Source: Brevibacillus antibioticus (GTDB lineage: Bacteria > Bacillota > Bacilli > Brevibacillales > Brevibacillaceae). Taken from it: DNA of 64,000 bases. Positions 26,122-33,720 of this stretch are shown here, piece after piece. The first letter of the stretch is position 1. Every line of letters starts with the position of its first letter. A model generated the notes under the pieces. That model saw nothing but the letters and a program-made list of their open reading frames with translations. It was not told the DNA's origin and made no database searches. Position numbers and translations under genes: made by a program. The stretch is from contig NZ_SZNK01000001.1 in NCBI RefSeq assembly GCF_005217615.1, positions 4,203,501 to 4,267,500 of the forward strand. The letters run 5' to 3'.

Positions 26122-26730
26122 CTATTCAATGAACGCACTATATTTATCTAGCACATCTTCTTTTAACGTAATCGCTGGATTTTGGCTAAATGATTTTTCG
26201 CTTTTTGCTGATTTTGAATCTAAATTAAATTTTCCTAGATCATTGTTAATTACACTGTACTGTCCGTGTCCATTATCATTCAAGAAAATAATGTACTTCT
26301 CACCTTGTTCCATTTCTTTATATTCATCAATCGTAATTTTTTTCGTCCCATCCAATTCGATAATACCAACAGGTTCGATTATGGCAAGCGTTTCAGATTC
26401 CGCTAAATCAAAGTCATTCGGAGATTTGATAATTTTATCAATCTCAATCTCTGTTAACGTATAAAAGTCTTGCAAACTACCATCTGCATAAAAACTGGTC
26501 TTATGTTCTCGATCTGAAAAGTCAGATGTAGGAGTACCTATCAGAATTAAATCTGCTTCATCCAACTCCTCGGCACTTTCATATGTCATATAAAGTGCTT
26601 CTAAAGAGATTGTTTCCATTGGCTCATTCTTTTTGGAAAAGGTGCTGAAAGCTGCGCACACAAAAACGATGGCAGTCAACATGATTCCAATTGCTATTTT
26701 CATATACAATCGATTCATTTTCAGATTCAT
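26122..26730 (-). CDS. Hypothetical membrane-anchored extracytoplasmic protein
   Basis: 202 residues with one N-terminal helix (about 8-28) and an acidic soluble domain of about 170 residues. The fragments ADLILIGTPTSDFSD and GEKYIIFLND look like the beta-barrel of NfeD/OB-like or UPF-type extracellular domains in which a peptide is 'set' by ions, but I do not recognise a named family. The ATG at 26730 has AAAGGAG about 10 bases upstream. It lies 39 bases after the metzincin-like protease gene and is probably cotranscribed, so it may be a partner or inhibitor of that protease. Confidence 0.6.
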   Translation of the reverse strand: MNLKMNRLYMKIAIGIMLTAIVFVCAAFSTFSKKNEPMETISLEALYMTYESAEELDEADLILIGTPTSDFSDREHKTSFYADGSLQDFYTLTEIEIDKIIKSPNDFDLAESETLAIIEPVGIIELDGTKKITIDEYKEMEQGEKYIIFLNDNGHGQYSVINNDLGKFNLDSKSAKSEKSFSQNPAITLKEDVLDKYSAFIE

Positions 26731-26769
26731 CCAGAAACCTCTCCTTTGACTTTTCATTATTTCGCTTTT

Positions 26770-27318
26770 CTATTGCCCCCATTTATTTTTCAATTCTGTC
26801 TGATCATAAGAGCTTGGTCCTCTACTTTGTATCCCTTGCTTCATAACAGAAGTTACATTTCCAACAGGATGTGCCAATTTCAGACTGTGCCCAATTTCGT
26901 GTGTAGCATTTGAAATTCTTTCAGCTTCGCTCATATTAAATGCATCCATATTGTTGTGAAATATATGAACTTTGGTAGAGCTCCAACTACTATTAATACT
27001 TGCCATCCGTGAACCATTATACGGGTCCATCCTTCCTAACAACCCTTGAATACTCGTTTCTCCTACATAGTATTTATCTGAATTCTCATGCGTCCGTGAA
27101 ACAAAGCTAACCTTTGATGATATGCCTTCCCAATTACGAATGGCTTGGTTATAAACTTTCCCGTAGTCATAGGAGTAGTTGTATACGGAGGAATCAAACT
27201 CATATACCGTAACCCCCGCCCAAGTTTTTCCTCCCCCCCAATAATCAGCAAGTGCAGACTGAATAGGAACAATCAATAAGAGCGTTGCAATACCTAAGCT
27301 AGTGAATTTTCTCTTCAT
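26770..27318 (-). CDS. Small secreted metzincin-like zinc protease
   Basis: 182 residues with a signal peptide (cleavage near SALAD). The catalytic motif is HEIGHSLKLAH (ligands about His140, His144 and His150, base Glu141), and a Met-turn SVM follows at about 159. This is the matrixin/metzincin arrangement, except that the usual Gly between the second and third ligand is Lys-Leu here. There is no propeptide with a cysteine switch. It is secreted, and the substrate is unknown. The ATG at 27318 has AGAGGTG 6 bases upstream. Confidence 0.75.
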   Translation of the reverse strand: MKRKFTSLGIATLLLIVPIQSALADYWGGGKTWAGVTVYEFDSSVYNYSYDYGKVYNQAIRNWEGISSKVSFVSRTHENSDKYYVGETSIQGLLGRMDPYNGSRMASINSSWSSTKVHIFHNNMDAFNMSEAERISNATHEIGHSLKLAHPVGNVTSVMKQGIQSRGPSSYDQTELKNKWGQ

Positions 27319-27439
27319 GACTCGCACCTCTTTTCCTTTTTTTGGAATATATTACAATTATATGAATTTTTCCGCAAGTTGTAAATATCATATTTTTGGA
27401 AAAATAGTAAATTCCTCCTCGAATCAAATCGTCGGCTGA

Positions 27440-27574
27440 ATTCTACTACTCCTTGCACTGTTCTTCCTATTAGGGTGCACTGAAAAACCATTCGAAAACA
27501 TCACCTTACAAGCCGTTGTTCAAGCATTTGATTCGAACATATACCGCAAATATTTGAGGCAAAAAACGTTTTGA
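27440..27574 (+). pseudogene. Remnant of a lipoprotein gene
   Basis: A 45-codon open stretch reads LLLLALFFLLGCTEKPFENI and on to a stop at 27574, clearly a lipoprotein signal peptide with lipobox LLGC and the start of a mature chain. It has no ATG, GTG or TTG start in frame and is much too short, so it is a decayed 5' end. The surrounding 27319-27825 region holds no other gene. Confidence 0.4.
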
Positions 27575-27691
27575 TATTTTATCTTAGCTCCGAGACGAGA
27601 ACAGATCCATTTTCAGAAAGGGACGAAAAAATCCTGTCTATCATCATTTCCATCTCGGTTAAAGAATAGCCGTTCGCCTTACGTTCCGAAC

Positions 27692-27717
27692 GCAAAAAGC
27701 CGAAGCATCGCTTCGGC
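27692..27717 (-). terminator. Intrinsic terminator of the thiol-redox/exporter operon
   Basis: GCCGAAGCATCGCTTCGGC hairpin; on the minus strand it is followed by TTTTTG. It ends leftward transcription about 110 bases after the last gene of the operon. The stem is nearly the same as that in the 50-bp repeats. Confidence 0.85.
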
Positions 27718-27719
27718 TC

Positions 27720-27750
27720 AGACTGTCGAAAAAGTCGGCAGTCTTTTTTA
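27720..27750 (+). terminator. Plus-strand intrinsic terminator
   Basis: AGACTGTCGA pairs with TCGGCAGTCT, then TTTTTT. It faces the opposite way to the adjacent hairpin and probably once served the decayed lipoprotein gene. Confidence 0.7.
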
Positions 27751-27825
27751 TTGTCATAATTACACACAACACCGTTTTAATTTGCTGTAATATTCCCAAA
27801 ATACGATATGGTAGGTTTTCTACAG

Positions 27826-28449
27826 TCATGAATATGGTTGAGGGGCAATTTTACTTGCTTTATTTTCTCCTAGATTTGTTGAGAGCGACGCCGGAATGAA
27901 CTCCGAAGTGTCCGCTTCGATAGGCACATGTTTTTCAAGCAATGCCAGTAGATAATGAATGGTAGGAACCGCTTCTTTGGCAAGGATAATTCCTTTTTTG
28001 TCGATCAGGACAGCAGATGGCATCGCATCGATTTGGTACATTGAAAACGAAATGGTAGAGTCGATATACTGAATATCGTCCTGGTTTTGGGTCTCGTGAG
28101 TGAGCTTTCCTGAATAAACAACTAGTAATTTAAGCTGAGGAAATCGTAGTTTTACCTTCTCTAAATGCGGAATGATTTGCTGGCATATGGGGCAACCTTC
28201 TGCCGTGAAAAGTACAAGTGTAGAGTGGCTTTTCATCTCTGTAAAATCAATGCTTGTTCCAGATGGACTGTTATCGATCAGAACCGGGGCTCTGGAGCCT
28301 ATCCAGTTGTCTACACTCGGTTCTTTTTCTTTTGCTTGTAATTTATTGATAAAATCTGCTACTAGTTTGGTTAGCAGGTAGATAACAACGAATTGCACAA
28401 TGACAAATACCCATAACGCAATCACAGACCATTGTATAAACGTTTCCAC
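27826..28449 (-). CDS. Membrane-anchored TlpA/MauD-like thiol-disulfide oxidoreductase
   Basis: 207 residues: an N-terminal helix (about 8-30), then a thioredoxin-like domain (about 55-175) with active site CPIC (Cys86, Cys89) in FTAEGCPICQQ and a cis-Pro in DAMPSAVLID. The layout, an anchored extracytoplasmic thioredoxin fold, is that of TlpA/MauD/ResA proteins. It is the last gene of the operon starting at 31411. With the MauE-like and second thioredoxin-like proteins it would handle disulfides of an exported substrate, most simply the cysteine peptide at 31534. GTG start with GGAGAG about 8 bases upstream. Confidence 0.8.
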   Translation of the reverse strand: METFIQWSVIALWVFVIVQFVVIYLLTKLVADFINKLQAKEKEPSVDNWIGSRAPVLIDNSPSGTSIDFTEMKSHSTLVLFTAEGCPICQQIIPHLEKVKLRFPQLKLLVVYSGKLTHETQNQDDIQYIDSTISFSMYQIDAMPSAVLIDKKGIILAKEAVPTIHYLLALLEKHVPIEADTSEFIPASLSTNLGENKASKIAPQPYS

Positions 28450-28483
28450 AGAGGATCTCTCCTTTTTCGTGAGGGAATGATAT

Positions 28484-29056
28484 TTATTTTTGTGCGACTA
28501 GCTCGTGTACTTTCTTCCGAATGCTCCCTAAATGTTGACCAATCAGAATCACAAGTGTGGACAACAATGCGATGATCATTAACGTCCAGTACTCTTCTCC
28601 ATATACGGTTCTGAAATTTCCTGTTTCTAACGCCCATGAGAGATTCCCATAGGTGGTCGGTATTTGATAGACCCAGAGACACATCGCAATGAGCAAGACG
28701 TTTCGGCTGACCAGTATCCATGATAGATTGTGATTGCCGACGATGCCACCGCAACCACATGATATTTCTCTTCTTCCGCGCAATAAATTGACCACAATAG
28801 CCACGCTATACAGGAGTAGTAAACCACTACCAGCCAGAACTGCCCAGGAATCGTACAGCCCGAAAATGAGTAGCAATCCAATCAGCAATTCAGAATAAGT
28901 GTCGAGGACGGCAAAAAATGTAATAGATCGTTCAGGCAGTATTTTGTAGTCTTTTACAATTGAAGCATGAGTCGTGCTGTTTTTGATTTTTGATACAGAC
29001 GAACTTATAAACAACAGTGCTAGAATCATGCGAAAGATAAAGGTCGCGATTTCCAA
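28484..29056 (-). CDS. MauE/DoxX-like redox membrane protein
   Basis: 190 residues with four membrane helices and a cytoplasmic or external loop GRREISCGCGGIVG carrying a CxC pair. This matches the MauE/DoxX-like family, whose MauE member works with MauD in disulfide formation of methylamine dehydrogenase. The likely start is the TTG at 29056 with AGGTGA a few bases upstream, because earlier ATGs lie inside the ABC transporter gene. It follows that gene by 4 bases. Confidence 0.78.
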   Translation of the reverse strand: MEIATFIFRMILALLFISSSVSKIKNSTTHASIVKDYKILPERSITFFAVLDTYSELLIGLLLIFGLYDSWAVLAGSGLLLLYSVAIVVNLLRGRREISCGCGGIVGNHNLSWILVSRNVLLIAMCLWVYQIPTTYGNLSWALETGNFRTVYGEEYWTLMIIALLSTLVILIGQHLGSIRKKVHELVAQK

Positions 29057-29060
29057 TTTT

Positions 29061-30863
29061 TCACCTGCTTTCCACTGGTGTTGCATACCATTGTGCTTGA
29101 GCATGATACATCTGCGCGTATTCTTTATTAAGTGAAATCAGTTCATCATGCGTTCCAGACTCGACTAACTGACCATCCTTCATCACGATAATCCGATCTG
29201 CCATTTTAGCGGCAGCCATACGGTGTGAGACAAATAGGGTTGTTTTATTTTCGGTCAAATTTCGTACGAGTTGGTATACAGAAAGCTCAGTCATAGGATC
29301 AAGAGCTGCTGTTGGCTCATCTAAAATCACAATATCACTATTTCGAAACAGAGCACGAGCCAAGGCAATTTTTTGCCATTGTCCCCCAGAAAGATCGGTT
29401 CCCTCTTGCAAATAGCGACTTAAATAAGTTTGGTAGCCATCTGGAAGTTTGGAAACGATTTGATCCACGCCAGATGTAGCGGCAATTTCTTGCATCCATT
29501 TTAGATCGTTTATTCGTTCGGCATCACCGAAACCAATATTTTCCTGTAACGTATAGGCATATTTGATGAAATCCTGGAAGATCACAGTCATATTTTTGCG
29601 TAAATCATCAGGTTTGATCTGGCTAATACTGAGGCCATCGAAGGAAATGTCACCTTGTGATATGGGATACAACCCCATCACACATTTGACTAAGGTTGAT
29701 TTACCCGAGCCATTTTCACCGACGATTGCGATTTTTTCACCAGGCCGTATGTGCAAATGAATATCCCTTAGAACAGGATTTGTCGTATTCACGTAGGTAA
29801 ATGACAATCCTTTTATAAAAATGCCCTGTTGTAGCGGTGCTGGAAAGAGAGCCGAGCCTTCGTCGCTTGCATCCTTTTCAGGGTGTTCATATTCGATGAA
29901 ATTAAAAAAATCGTTTATATAGAGAATCTCTCCAAATATTTTGGCTGACTGGTTAGATAGCTGATTGGTCAATCCTTGTGTTCCCTGCACAGCTTGTCCG
30001 ATTGCTACAAACTCACCGATTTGCATAGAGGTGGTACGGATTAACCAGATGATAATTCCAGCTGTCCCAAAGTACAAAAGTGCGGTAAACCCATCTAGGC
30101 CGACCTCAGTTGCTTGTTGCTTTCGCAGCACCTTTAATGTTTCAGTAAACTGGTGGGTCATGGAGGTTGACCATCTTTTCAGTAGCATTTGACCTAAGCC
30201 AAATAATCGAATTTCCTTGGCTGACTGCCGGTCTTTCAATAAAAAACTGGTATATTGTATGTCGCGAATTAAGGGGGTTAAGCCGTATCTGAGCCAATAA
30301 TTGATACTGCCAAATCGAATTTGAACAAAGAAGACGGGAATTGCCGCGATCAGACTTAAAATGACGAGGCTCCAGTGAACGGTAAGCAAAAAGAGCAAGA
30401 AACTGAAAATAGTAATGCTGGCTCTAACGATCTCTAGTAGGATCGTGAATGGTGATAAAAAGCGTGTGCCCACATTCAAGTGAACTCTCTCTAAATGATT
30501 GTAAAAATCGGGAATATCAAAATAGAAAAGCGGTACCGATTCTACCTTTTGAAGTACAAGTGATTGCGCCGCGAGTTCCAAAACATTTTCAAGCTTTCCA
30601 TTTAGGTATTGTTGGATATTGAGAAGCACAGATGTAGCCATCGCTATTAAAAATTGAAGTGAAAGTAAGAAAAAAGCATAACGATAATCACCCACTTGGA
30701 GTTGAATGATTTTCGCGACCTCATTAATCATTTCTTTGGATAGCCAAAGGGTGGCTACTGGTAGTAAACCAATCATGATTGTTAAGCAAACTAAAAGCGT
30801 GAGAAGTAGCCGAGCATGTGCCCATAAGAAAACGAACAGCTTGATAAATGATTGAACAATCAT
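29061..30863 (-). CDS. ABC exporter, fused membrane and ATPase domains (LanT-like without peptidase)
   Basis: 600 residues: about six membrane helices (1-320) and an ATPase domain (about 345-590). Walker A is GENGSGKSTLV, the signature LSGGQWQKIALARAL, and Walker B DIVILDEPTAAL. There is no N-terminal C39 peptidase domain. This is the type I exporter layout of NisT-like peptide exporters. Context (two thioredoxin-like proteins, MauE-like protein, divergent cysteine peptide) points to peptide export; substrate identity is inferred. The ATG at 30863 has AAAGGTG 6 bases upstream. Confidence 0.85.
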   Translation of the reverse strand: MIVQSFIKLFVFLWAHARLLLTLLVCLTIMIGLLPVATLWLSKEMINEVAKIIQLQVGDYRYAFFLLSLQFLIAMATSVLLNIQQYLNGKLENVLELAAQSLVLQKVESVPLFYFDIPDFYNHLERVHLNVGTRFLSPFTILLEIVRASITIFSFLLFLLTVHWSLVILSLIAAIPVFFVQIRFGSINYWLRYGLTPLIRDIQYTSFLLKDRQSAKEIRLFGLGQMLLKRWSTSMTHQFTETLKVLRKQQATEVGLDGFTALLYFGTAGIIIWLIRTTSMQIGEFVAIGQAVQGTQGLTNQLSNQSAKIFGEILYINDFFNFIEYEHPEKDASDEGSALFPAPLQQGIFIKGLSFTYVNTTNPVLRDIHLHIRPGEKIAIVGENGSGKSTLVKCVMGLYPISQGDISFDGLSISQIKPDDLRKNMTVIFQDFIKYAYTLQENIGFGDAERINDLKWMQEIAATSGVDQIVSKLPDGYQTYLSRYLQEGTDLSGGQWQKIALARALFRNSDIVILDEPTAALDPMTELSVYQLVRNLTENKTTLFVSHRMAAAKMADRIIVMKDGQLVESGTHDELISLNKEYAQMYHAQAQWYATPVESR

Positions 30864-30883
30864 GAGGAACACCTTTTCTAGTT

Positions 30884-31411
30884 TTATTGGATGTTGTGAA
30901 GCTCTTGCTTCTTCTTGTGTTTCAAGATGTCTACTAGCTCACCAACTGAGCGTCCTACATATCGAATGATCCCCTGTGAGTCAACAATAAACAGGCTTGG
31001 GAAGTTGATGATATGTAATTCGCTCATGGTTTTTTTGTCGACGGGAACCATCGTAATTTTTCCGCTAAATGTGTCGATAAAGTGCTGATAGTCAGAATCA
31101 TCCTGCTTAACCGCACATAAGAAAGGAAGGTTGGTTGTTTTTTTCTTGATATGGGTTAAGTATCTTTCTACTTCATGATGGCATGTATCACATGAGGGGG
31201 CAGCGAACATGACAATGGTTGGTGTTTGTGATAAATGCGTGGGGAATATAAGTGACTCTTTGAGATTTACACCGATAAAATATTGATTTAGAAGTGAAAA
31301 AATAGAATCTTCTACAGAAAAGAGAGTAACGATATTCCTGAACTTTCGGTATGAATAGAGTTGCATGCCTAATAAAGCAATTGCTACCGTTAGTGGAATG
31401 AGAACGTACAC
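30884..31411 (-). CDS. Membrane-anchored thioredoxin-like protein (CDTC)
   Basis: 175 residues: an N-terminal helix (about 3-20), then a thioredoxin-like domain with CDTC (Cys74, Cys77) in FAAPSCDTCHHE and the cis-Pro strand NFPSLFIVDSQG. It is of the same type as the protein at 27826-28449 but only distantly similar. The chosen start is the GTG at 31411 with GAGGGAGG 5 bases upstream; the ATG at 31462 has no such site and would fall between the promoter and this site. It is the first gene of the exporter operon. Confidence 0.78.
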   Translation of the reverse strand: MYVLIPLTVAIALLGMQLYSYRKFRNIVTLFSVEDSIFSLLNQYFIGVNLKESLIFPTHLSQTPTIVMFAAPSCDTCHHEVERYLTHIKKKTTNLPFLCAVKQDDSDYQHFIDTFSGKITMVPVDKKTMSELHIINFPSLFIVDSQGIIRYVGRSVGELVDILKHKKKQELHNIQ

Positions 31412-31452
31412 AGAAGCCTCCCTCAAACTATTTTTGGTAACTATTTGTAAAT

Positions 31453-31481
31453 AATGTATCATTTGACAGCTAGTGTTGCAA
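31453..31481 (-). promoter_or_regulatory. Sigma-A promoter of exporter operon
   Basis: TTGCAA (31481-31476), 17 bases, TACATT (31458-31453) on the minus strand. It overlaps the divergent peptide promoter almost completely, so only one direction can be occupied at a time. Confidence 0.6.
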
Positions 31482-31491
31482 TTCTTATAAT
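31463..31491 (+). promoter_or_regulatory. Perfect consensus sigma-A promoter of the cysteine peptide gene
   Basis: TTGACA (31463-31468), exactly 17 bases, TATAAT (31486-31491). An inverted repeat CAATTC-N8-GAATTG (about 31480-31499) straddles the -10 box and is a candidate operator. Such a strong promoter fits an abundant structural peptide. Confidence 0.85.
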
Positions 31492-31533
31492 TGAATTGAA
31501 AGTCAGAATTGTAAAAATATGGAGGTTATGACT

Positions 31534-31689
31534 ATGTTAGATCAATTTTCAAAGTTAATTGGTGTCAAGAAAGATTCAACAATCGGTTTCTTACCTGATC
31601 CTCCCTGCACCGTTAATGTGTTTTGTATTTTAGAAAAGGGGACAGCAAAACATAATTGGCAGAACCCTCTCAAGTTTACCTGCTGCTAG
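31534..31689 (+). CDS. 51-residue four-cysteine peptide, candidate exported bacteriocin-like peptide
   Basis: A small gene with GGAGG 8 bases before its ATG and a perfect promoter 40 bases upstream. The peptide begins MLDQFSKLIGVKKDSTIGF (amphipathic, possibly a leader or helix), continues through LPDPPCTVNVFC, and ends HNWQNPLKFTCC. Cysteines are at 25, 31, 50 and 51; an even number, able to form two disulfides. The end WQxxxxFTCC loosely recalls lacticin-481-type cores (NSWQFVFTCC), but no lanthionine synthetase is nearby and there is no Gly-Gly leader end. It is divergent from the exporter/thiol-redox operon and closed by its own terminator. Function as a secreted peptide is inferred. Confidence 0.7.
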   Translation: MLDQFSKLIGVKKDSTIGFLPDPPCTVNVFCILEKGTAKHNWQNPLKFTCC

Positions 31690-31762
31690 GGAAAAGAATA
31701 ATTTAGGGGATGAAGGTACCAGCATTACACGAAAAATTGCTAGGATACTAAATCATCCTCTA

Positions 31763-31813
31763 CAAACAAACCTTCAAAACCACTAGAAATGTGGGGCTGG
31801 AGGTTTGTTTTGC
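31763..31813 (+). terminator. Terminator of the cysteine peptide gene
   Basis: CAAACAAACCTTC and its continuation pair with GGAGGTTTGTTTTG around TAGAAAT (about 20 paired positions), followed by a T-rich end. No gene lies between 31690 and this hairpin. Confidence 0.7.
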
Positions 31814-31918
31814 ATTCACAATATTCTTCCTATCCGTACACCTCATAACGCCGTCGCGATTTCACTATGGATGTTTTGCCAGCTCTTCTCGTTAATCGTT
31901 ATTATTCCCACGGATAAT

Positions 31919-33066
31919 CATTCGAGTAGGAGGGAGTGACTAACTCCCGTCCTCTCCCACCACCGTACGTACCGTCCGGTATACGGCGGTTCATCAAGCT
32001 TGACGGATGACAGAATATCGTTGTACTAAGCTTTTCAGCCCTTGTTGTTGCCAGTATGCAACTCCGAGGGCTTTGTGTATTTGAGGAGTCTTTGTGGTAC
32101 GCCATGCACCCTTTCTGGTGTTTGCAATTTCTATTACTTGGACGTGCGATAGACCCAGAGAACGAAGTTCTCTATATCGGGTTCTTATTCGCTTCCACTG
32201 AGACCACAAGCATAGTCGAAATCTACGTCGTATCCATTCTTCGATGGATTGTAGGGCTTTCTTTGCATCTGCAAGGGCGAAATATCCGATCCATCCCATG
32301 AGATACTGATTTAGCTTCAGAATCCTTTCATCCATAGAGATGCTCCATACCGGATTAGTGATGAAGCGGATTTTCTCTTTCAACTTCAGGAGTGATTTTG
32401 GATGAAGCCGAATCCTTGCTTGTTTTGCATTAGTGAAACTAACCAGTGTTCACGGATATAATCGCACAGTTGTTCGGTTGAAACACCGTCGATTCCCGCC
32501 GATCCTTTGTTTCTTTCTACTCTTTCGAGTGCCACTAATAAATTCCCCCGTGATAGGACTTTCTCCAACAGTGCCATGACGATACCCTTTCCTCCGCACG
32601 CATCCTTCTAGTCTGGCCGGACAATACTCAGCCCTCTCTTGTACCCTCAGGGCTTCACCCTTATTCTCCAAGAGTAGTTCCTAACGGAATTCTGCTCCAC
32701 CCTATCATCGCGAAAGTGATTAGTAGATGCGTTGACTTAATGTTCAGCGACTCCTTACGGAGACGGTTACCAACATTTGAAGGCACTTCATGCAGATCTC
32801 CCCAGGTAAGAACGATAACTTTCATCCCATGTACCTGCCTAATTTACTGCTATACCCCTTGGCTGTATTGGACTTCGTTTTGTTTAACAAACTCGTCCGA
32901 GTACAACAGCCTCAAATTAGATTCATGTACCTCAGGTCGGGACTTTGCCGCCGGCTTCCTTCAGATTCCACCTCGCGATGGACACACTTGCCTTGGGCTA
33001 ACGGTTGGTACAGCCAACCCCCGTTCGAGACTTACACCCTAGAGTTATCGCCCATGCTGGGCGCAC
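31919..33066 (-). mobile_element. Group IIC intron, internally deleted
   Basis: The minus strand begins GTGCGCCCAGCATGGGCG at 33066. Long stretches follow that match the Oceanobacillus-type IIC intron as I recall it (for example GTGGAATCTGAAGGAAGC). It ends with domain V at about 31959-31992 (GAACCGCCGTATACCG, then GGTACGTACGGTGGTG) and a domain VI hairpin ending near CTACTCGA at about 31920. It sits directly after the terminator hairpin plus T-run of the 50-bp repeat, the classical insertion site for class C introns. About 1.15 kb long; the open reading frame has lost its core, so it cannot move by itself. Confidence 0.85.
31994..32580 (-). pseudogene. Group II intron maturase/reverse transcriptase, core deleted
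   Basis: The start (MALLEKVLSRGNLLVALERV, near 32577-32440) and the C-terminal maturase domain (LNQYLMGWIGYFALADAKKA to AYWQQQGLKSLVQRYS, 32383-31994) are both recognisable. About 240 residues between them, including the reverse-transcriptase core with its YADD motif, are missing, and the pieces are in different frames. The product is not functional as an enzyme. Confidence 0.85.
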
Positions 33067-33068
33067 TA

Positions 33069-33118
33069 AAAAAGGCCGAAGCATCCGCTTCGGCTCAACT
33101 CACTCTTCTATTCGGTTC
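33069..33118. repeat. 50-bp direct repeat containing a terminator, right copy
   Basis: Identical to 25980-26029. On the minus strand the GCCGAAGCGGATGCTTCGGC hairpin and T-run end exactly where the group II intron begins. Confidence 0.9.
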
Positions 33119-33120
33119 GC

Positions 33121-33370
33121 ATGTCAGACCACCATTTTGCCTTCGATCTACTGCCAGCCCTGCGGATTGAGGTGAAAATCAATCGTGTTCATGAATATCT
33201 TCACGTGAACTTGAGGTTACATGAAGCCAACCATTACACAGTAAGGGCCAACCGCTTTACTGCCTTTGATCAGGAATCCCAGAATAATGGTGTAAAATGT
33301 TCTTTCGCAAGGTTCCAGGCAATTGTCGTGAGCAGGGCCCAGCTAAAAGTTATGACCATTACGATTTTCC
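33121..33370 (-). pseudogene. Degraded internal fragment of a second gamma-glutamyltransferase gene
   Basis: Runs in parallel with 36490-36740 of the intact gene at roughly 70-75 percent identity by eye; shared runs include GCGGATTGAGGTG, CGTGTTCATGA and CATGAAGCC. One deletion of about 21 bases and several point changes destroy the frame. It covers about 80 codons near the 3' end. Its downstream end abuts the 50-bp repeat, so the last 55-60 codons were deleted. Confidence 0.8.
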
Positions 33371-33703
33371 TTACGTTCTAATATTGTTCTTTTGTTCCCT
33401 TTTGCCAAAAAGATCTTTAGCAAGTGTGAGATACCACGCAACTATTTCCATAAAAGCAAGGACAACAAACAAAGCCCATATATCCCCTTGGGAAAGGTGG
33501 TACAACAGGTTATCAATTTCTGTACCAGAACTGCGCATCAAGGACTGAAAAAAGAATACAATTGGACCGAAAATAGAAAAAAATATAGTTATCATCGAAA
33601 AAAGGGTACGCCGTTTCCGAATTAGATACACAATACCACTGATTATTGTTATGAGGATAAATATATAATAGACACTCCAAACCCATGGAGGTAAAGTTTC
33701 CAT
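33371..33703 (-). CDS. Small three-helix membrane protein
   Basis: 110 residues with three membrane helices (about 10-27, 38-53 and 75-95) and a basic end. I do not recognise the family. It starts with GGAGGG 7 bases upstream, 17 bases after the TetR gene, so it is probably the partner gene of the regulator and could be a small transporter or immunity-type membrane protein. Confidence 0.6.
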   Translation of the reverse strand: METLPPWVWSVYYIFILITIISGIVYLIRKRRTLFSMITIFFSIFGPIVFFFQSLMRSSGTEIDNLLYHLSQGDIWALFVVLAFMEIVAWYLTLAKDLFGKREQKNNIRT

Positions 33704-33720
33704 GGTAGCCCTCCTTTCCC

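Noticed and set aside
27579..27767. A 62-codon minus-strand frame
   Set aside because: It runs through two terminator hairpins; no ribosome site and no protein-like pattern in most of its length.
31534..31689. Lanthipeptide of the lacticin-481 type
   Set aside because: The C-terminal WQ...FTCC is suggestive, but Thr/Ser spacing to Cys is not that of the class, and no LanM, LanB/C or double-Gly leader is present in the window.
31710..31751. A 13-codon frame after the cysteine peptide (MKVPALHEKLLGY)
   Set aside because: The only Shine-Dalgarno-like sequence touches the ATG and there is no other support.
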